A DNA stretch of 64,000 nt from an uncultured Phascolarctobacterium sp. (GTDB lineage: Bacteria > Bacillota > Negativicutes > Acidaminococcales > Acidaminococcaceae), in contig CAJLLL010000002.1 in NCBI GenBank assembly GCA_905207485.1, forward strand, positions 20,447 to 84,446, written 5' to 3'. Of the stretch, positions 62,011-64,000 are shown piece by piece. A program made the position numbers and the translations under genes. How positions within the stretch are numbered: the stretch's first letter is position 1; the number at the start of each line of letters is the position of its first letter. The notes beneath the pieces were generated by a model. That model was given only the letters and a program-made list of their open reading frames with translations, searched no databases and was not told the DNA's origin.

Positions 62011-62676
62011 ATGTATAAATATATTTTATTCGACCTCGACGGCACGCTAACCGATTCTGCCGAAGGCATTACCAAATGCGTGCAGTATGCGCTTAAAGCG
62101 CTTGGCGTAGATGAACCGGATTTAAACAAACTGCGCCCTTTTATCGGCCCGCCGCTTATTGAAAGTTTTATGAAATTTTACGGCATGACGGAAGAAGAAG
62201 CCCGCACCGGCACTGCCAAATACCGTGAACGCTTTGCCGGTACCGGCATTTACGAAAACAAAATATATACCGGCGTGCCGGAAATGCTGGCACAGCTTAA
62301 ACAGCAAGGCTATACGCTTGCCATTGCCACCAGCAAACCTGCCGTTTTTGCCCGCCGCGTGGCAGATTATTTTAACATTACGCAGTATTTTGATTACATC
62401 AGTGGTCCGGATTTTAACGGTTCACTGCCCACAAAAGCAGATGTTGTTGCCGATGTGCTGGCGCACTTTAACCTTGAAGGTACGCAAAAAGCGCAGGCGC
62501 TGATGATTGGCGACCGCCGCCACGATATACTTGGCGCCAAAGCCTGCGGCATTAAAGCTGTTGGCGTAACTTACGGCTATGCTGCCCCCGGTGAACTGGA
62601 AGAAGCCGGTGCGGATTTTATTGTAGATACGCCGCAGGAAATTGCAGAACTTATCTGTGCCAACAAACTTGCATAA
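62011..62676 (+). CDS. HAD-family hydrolase (phosphoglycolate phosphatase-like)
   Basis: The 221-residue protein has motif I FDLDGTLTDS (about 7-16), the GPPLIESFMKFYG cap helix, motif II ATSKP (about 108), motif III Lys in LPTKADVV and motif IV IGDRRHDILGAKACG (about 166). Similar enzymes remove phosphate from phosphoglycolate or other small sugars/nucleotides; the exact substrate is not clear. AAGGAG lies 8 bases before the ATG. A decayed duplicate lies 1.3 kb upstream. Confidence 0.92.
   Translation: MYKYILFDLDGTLTDSAEGITKCVQYALKALGVDEPDLNKLRPFIGPPLIESFMKFYGMTEEEARTGTAKYRERFAGTGIYENKIYTGVPEMLAQLKQQGYTLAIATSKPAVFARRVADYFNITQYFDYISGPDFNGSLPTKADVVADVLAHFNLEGTQKAQALMIGDRRHDILGAKACGIKAVGVTYGYAAPGELEEAGADFIVDTPQEIAELICANKLA
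62107..62202 (+). repeat. Parent copy of the direct repeat shared with 60543-60638
   Basis: About 92% identical over 96 bases to the relic at 60543, same orientation. The two copies flank alaX. Confidence 0.85.
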
Positions 62677-62702
62677 CCCGGAACAAAGTTATATATTAAC
62701 CA

Positions 62703-62801
62703 TGCATTAAACGGTTTTTTCGTTGTTTTATCTATTATGAAAACGGATACTATCAGCATAGTGAACATTATCATCAATGACAACGCTTCGTATGTAGTTA
62801 T
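62703..62801 (-). pseudogene. Degenerate holin-like toxin (Hol_Tox family)
   Basis: Leftward frame reads (I)TTYEALSLMIMFTMLIVSVF, then IIDKTTKKPFNA. The TYEALSLMI start followed by one hydrophobic span and a Lys-rich end is typical of short putative holin-like toxins, some of which are type I toxins. The codon at the expected start (62799-62801) is ATA, although AGGTGG sits four bases before it. The frame then runs on into the antisense of the HAD gene instead of ending after 30-40 codons. It appears inactivated. Confidence 0.55.
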
Positions 62802-62906
62802 AACACCACCTACAACTATATCAAAGCATAAAAACTGGCTGGCATAGATATTTACCGTGCTTGTCTATTCTAAGATACCCACATCCAAAAAACAACATAA
62901 CATACA

Positions 62907-62936
62907 AAAACCCGTCCATAAAAATGGACGGGTTTT
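62907..62936. terminator. Terminator of the 2-oxoacid oxidoreductase operon
   Basis: AAAACCCGTCCAT and ATGGACGGGTTTT, 13-bp stem with a 4-base loop, 17 bases after the gamma-subunit stop. Confidence 0.9.
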
Positions 62937-62952
62937 ATTTTAGATGTTTGGC

Positions 62953-63483
62953 TTAGTCTTTAATCAGGTTCATACCAATTTCAAGCGCTTTGCGGTTTTT
63001 GTCTTCGGTGCCTTTCGGTACGCGGTTCAAAACTGCTTTTTCAAGGCTTTCAGCGCTTACAACGCCGGTTAATTTAACCAGTGCGCCCAAAGCAATAATG
63101 TTGGCAAACAAAACCTTGCCCAAACCTTCGCGTGCACTGTGGGTAATAGGCAGTTCGTAAACTTTGCCGCCAAAATCAGGCACTTTGCTTACAAACAGGC
63201 TGTCGGTAATCATTACGCTGTCTTTATCAAGGTCGTGGGAATATTTATCGCAGGCATCCTGGCTCATTGCCAAAAGCACGCCCGGTTTGGTTACTTTCGG
63301 GAAATGGATGGCATCTTCGGAGATAATAACTTCCGATTTGGATGCGCCGCCGCGTGCTTCCGGGCCATAAGACTGCGACTGGATTGCCAGTTTGCCGTCA
63401 AGAAGTGCAGCTTCGGCTAAGATAATACCGGCAAGAATCAGGCCCTGGCCGCCGGTGCCGGATAAACGGAATTCTTGTTTCAT
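62953..63483 (-). CDS. 2-oxoacid:ferredoxin oxidoreductase, gamma subunit
   Basis: The ATG at 63483 follows GGGAGG by 8 bases and begins MKQEFRLSGTGGQGLILAGI, the family N-terminus; the open frame extends nine codons upstream. The 176-residue subunit also has QSYGPEARGGASKSEVIIS (about 46) and MSQDACDKY. With the beta subunit upstream (1-base gap) it belongs to a 2-oxoglutarate-type (Kor) enzyme, which links 2-oxoacid decarboxylation to ferredoxin and CoA in anaerobes. Confidence 0.92.
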   Translation of the reverse strand: MKQEFRLSGTGGQGLILAGIILAEAALLDGKLAIQSQSYGPEARGGASKSEVIISEDAIHFPKVTKPGVLLAMSQDACDKYSHDLDKDSVMITDSLFVSKVPDFGGKVYELPITHSAREGLGKVLFANIIALGALVKLTGVVSAESLEKAVLNRVPKGTEDKNRKALEIGMNLIKD

Positions 63484-63484
63484 G

Positions 63485-64000
63485 TTATTTACCTCCCTGT
63501 GCCATGGCAATCAATTCATCGTATGCTTCGGTATATTCTTTTCTGCCGGTAACTTCATACAGTACGCCGATAGGGAATTTGCCCTCTTTCTTTTCTTCCG
63601 GCAGTTTGTCCCAGGCAGCAACAGGAACTGCATGGTCGCGCTGCCACATCATCATTTCAGCAGGGCCGCCCATTTTGTTCTGGCGTCCGAAGGAAATCGG
63701 GCAGGCGGATACAGCTTCAATAAGGCTGAAGCCTTTATGCTGAATGCCTTTAACGATAAGATCTGCCAGCATTTGCGCATGGAAGGTAGTTGCACGGGCA
63801 ACAAAGGTTGCGCCTGCAGCTTTGGCAAGTTCGGTCAGGTTAAAGTCAGGCTCAAGCATGCCGTAAGGAGCGGTAGTTGCCTTGCTGCCGGTCGGGGTCA
63901 TCGGGGAATACTGGCCGCCGGTCATGCCGTAAATGCTGTTGTTGTAAACAACAACGGTCAAATCAATGTTGCGGCGTGCAGCATGAATGAAGTGGTTGCC
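63485..64000 (-). CDS. 2-oxoacid:ferredoxin oxidoreductase, beta subunit (C-terminal part, cut by window edge)
   Basis: The last 171 residues of the thiamine-diphosphate-binding beta subunit: GNHFIHAARRNIDLTVVVYN, NSIYGMTGGQYSPMTPTG (the NxxYGMTGGQ cofactor motif), SLIEAVSACPISFGRQNK and the C-terminal tail. The frame is open to the window end. The 2-oxoglutarate form is favoured by GMTGGQYSPMTPTG, with pyruvate or ketoisovalerate enzymes less likely. The alpha subunit should lie to the right of the window. Confidence 0.9.
   Translation of the reverse strand, partial: GNHFIHAARRNIDLTVVVYNNSIYGMTGGQYSPMTPTGSKATTAPYGMLEPDFNLTELAKAAGATFVARATTFHAQMLADLIVKGIQHKGFSLIEAVSACPISFGRQNKMGGPAEMMMWQRDHAVPVAAWDKLPEEKKEGKFPIGVLYEVTGRKEYTEAYDELIAMAQGGK

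Noticed and set aside
62577..62783. 68-codon minus frame treated as a complete gene
   Set aside because: Only its first 27 or so codons resemble a toxin family; the rest is antisense to the HAD gene 3' end. Recorded as a toxin relic instead.

Overview
The window looks like chromosomal DNA from a diderm member of the Firmicutes, most likely a Negativicutes species of the Acidaminococcaceae type (Phascolarctobacterium-like). The evidence is the mixture of genes. There is a full outer-membrane and lipid A toolkit (lpxL, lpxD, Skp/OmpH, bamA, tamB, tolC, mlaDFE and an SLH-domain porin of the OmpM type). Alongside it sit typical Firmicutes features: a SAM-I riboswitch on metNIQ, a CIRCE element on groESL, a BusR-like GntR/RCK_C regulator, an ANTAR two-component pair, and SpoIVB-, GerM- and YvrJ-like proteins. 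The taxon is inferred from gene content, not from a marker search.

Layout. 0-25 kb is one long leftward envelope region: a lipid A acyltransferase cut by the window edge, lpxD, three OmpH/Skp paralogues, a POTRA/barrel-like protein, bamA, a single-pass membrane protein, a sigma-70 factor, tamB, tolC, the Mla lipid transporter, a secreted S55-type peptidase, a NAGPA-domain protein, mreB, murA, a 64-residue orphan and the SLH porin. 25-36 kb is mixed housekeeping: CBS-type pyrophosphatase, a HisIE-like protein that appears catalytically dead and overlaps a YerC/TrpR-like gene, then rightward metNIQ, a class D beta-lactamase, an Fe-S aldo-keto reductase, a TtcA-like enzyme, DUF805, map (leftward), DedA and threonine aldolase. 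36-52 kb is mostly leftward: ANTAR regulator and sensor kinase, a cluster of DnaA-box-like sequences, the t6A genes tsaD-rimI-tsaB-tsaE, GerMN lipoprotein and amidase, nnr and acpS, aldehyde dehydrogenase, a YgjP-like protease, and a pantothenate operon behind a structured leader. 52-64 kb holds a trio of tiny Firmicutes proteins (DUF1659, DUF2922, YvrJ), an M23 endopeptidase, groESL, a glycine-betaine ABC transporter divergent from its likely c-di-AMP-responsive repressor, alanyl-tRNA editing, a HAD phosphatase and an incomplete 2-oxoacid:ferredoxin oxidoreductase operon.

How the genes work together. The first 25 kb makes lipid A, chaperones and inserts outer-membrane proteins, moves phospholipid across the periplasm and anchors the outer membrane to the cell wall. 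The sigma factor plus the anti-sigma-shaped membrane protein lying between tamB and bamA could be a built-in envelope-stress switch. From 56 to 63 kb there is visible gene decay: a CoA-transferase tail, an internally deleted copy of the HAD phosphatase, and a holin-like toxin whose start codon is ATA.

No tRNA, rRNA, CRISPR array, insertion sequence or prophage was recognised. Starts were moved from the longest open frame wherever a Shine-Dalgarno sequence and family alignment supported a shorter one.
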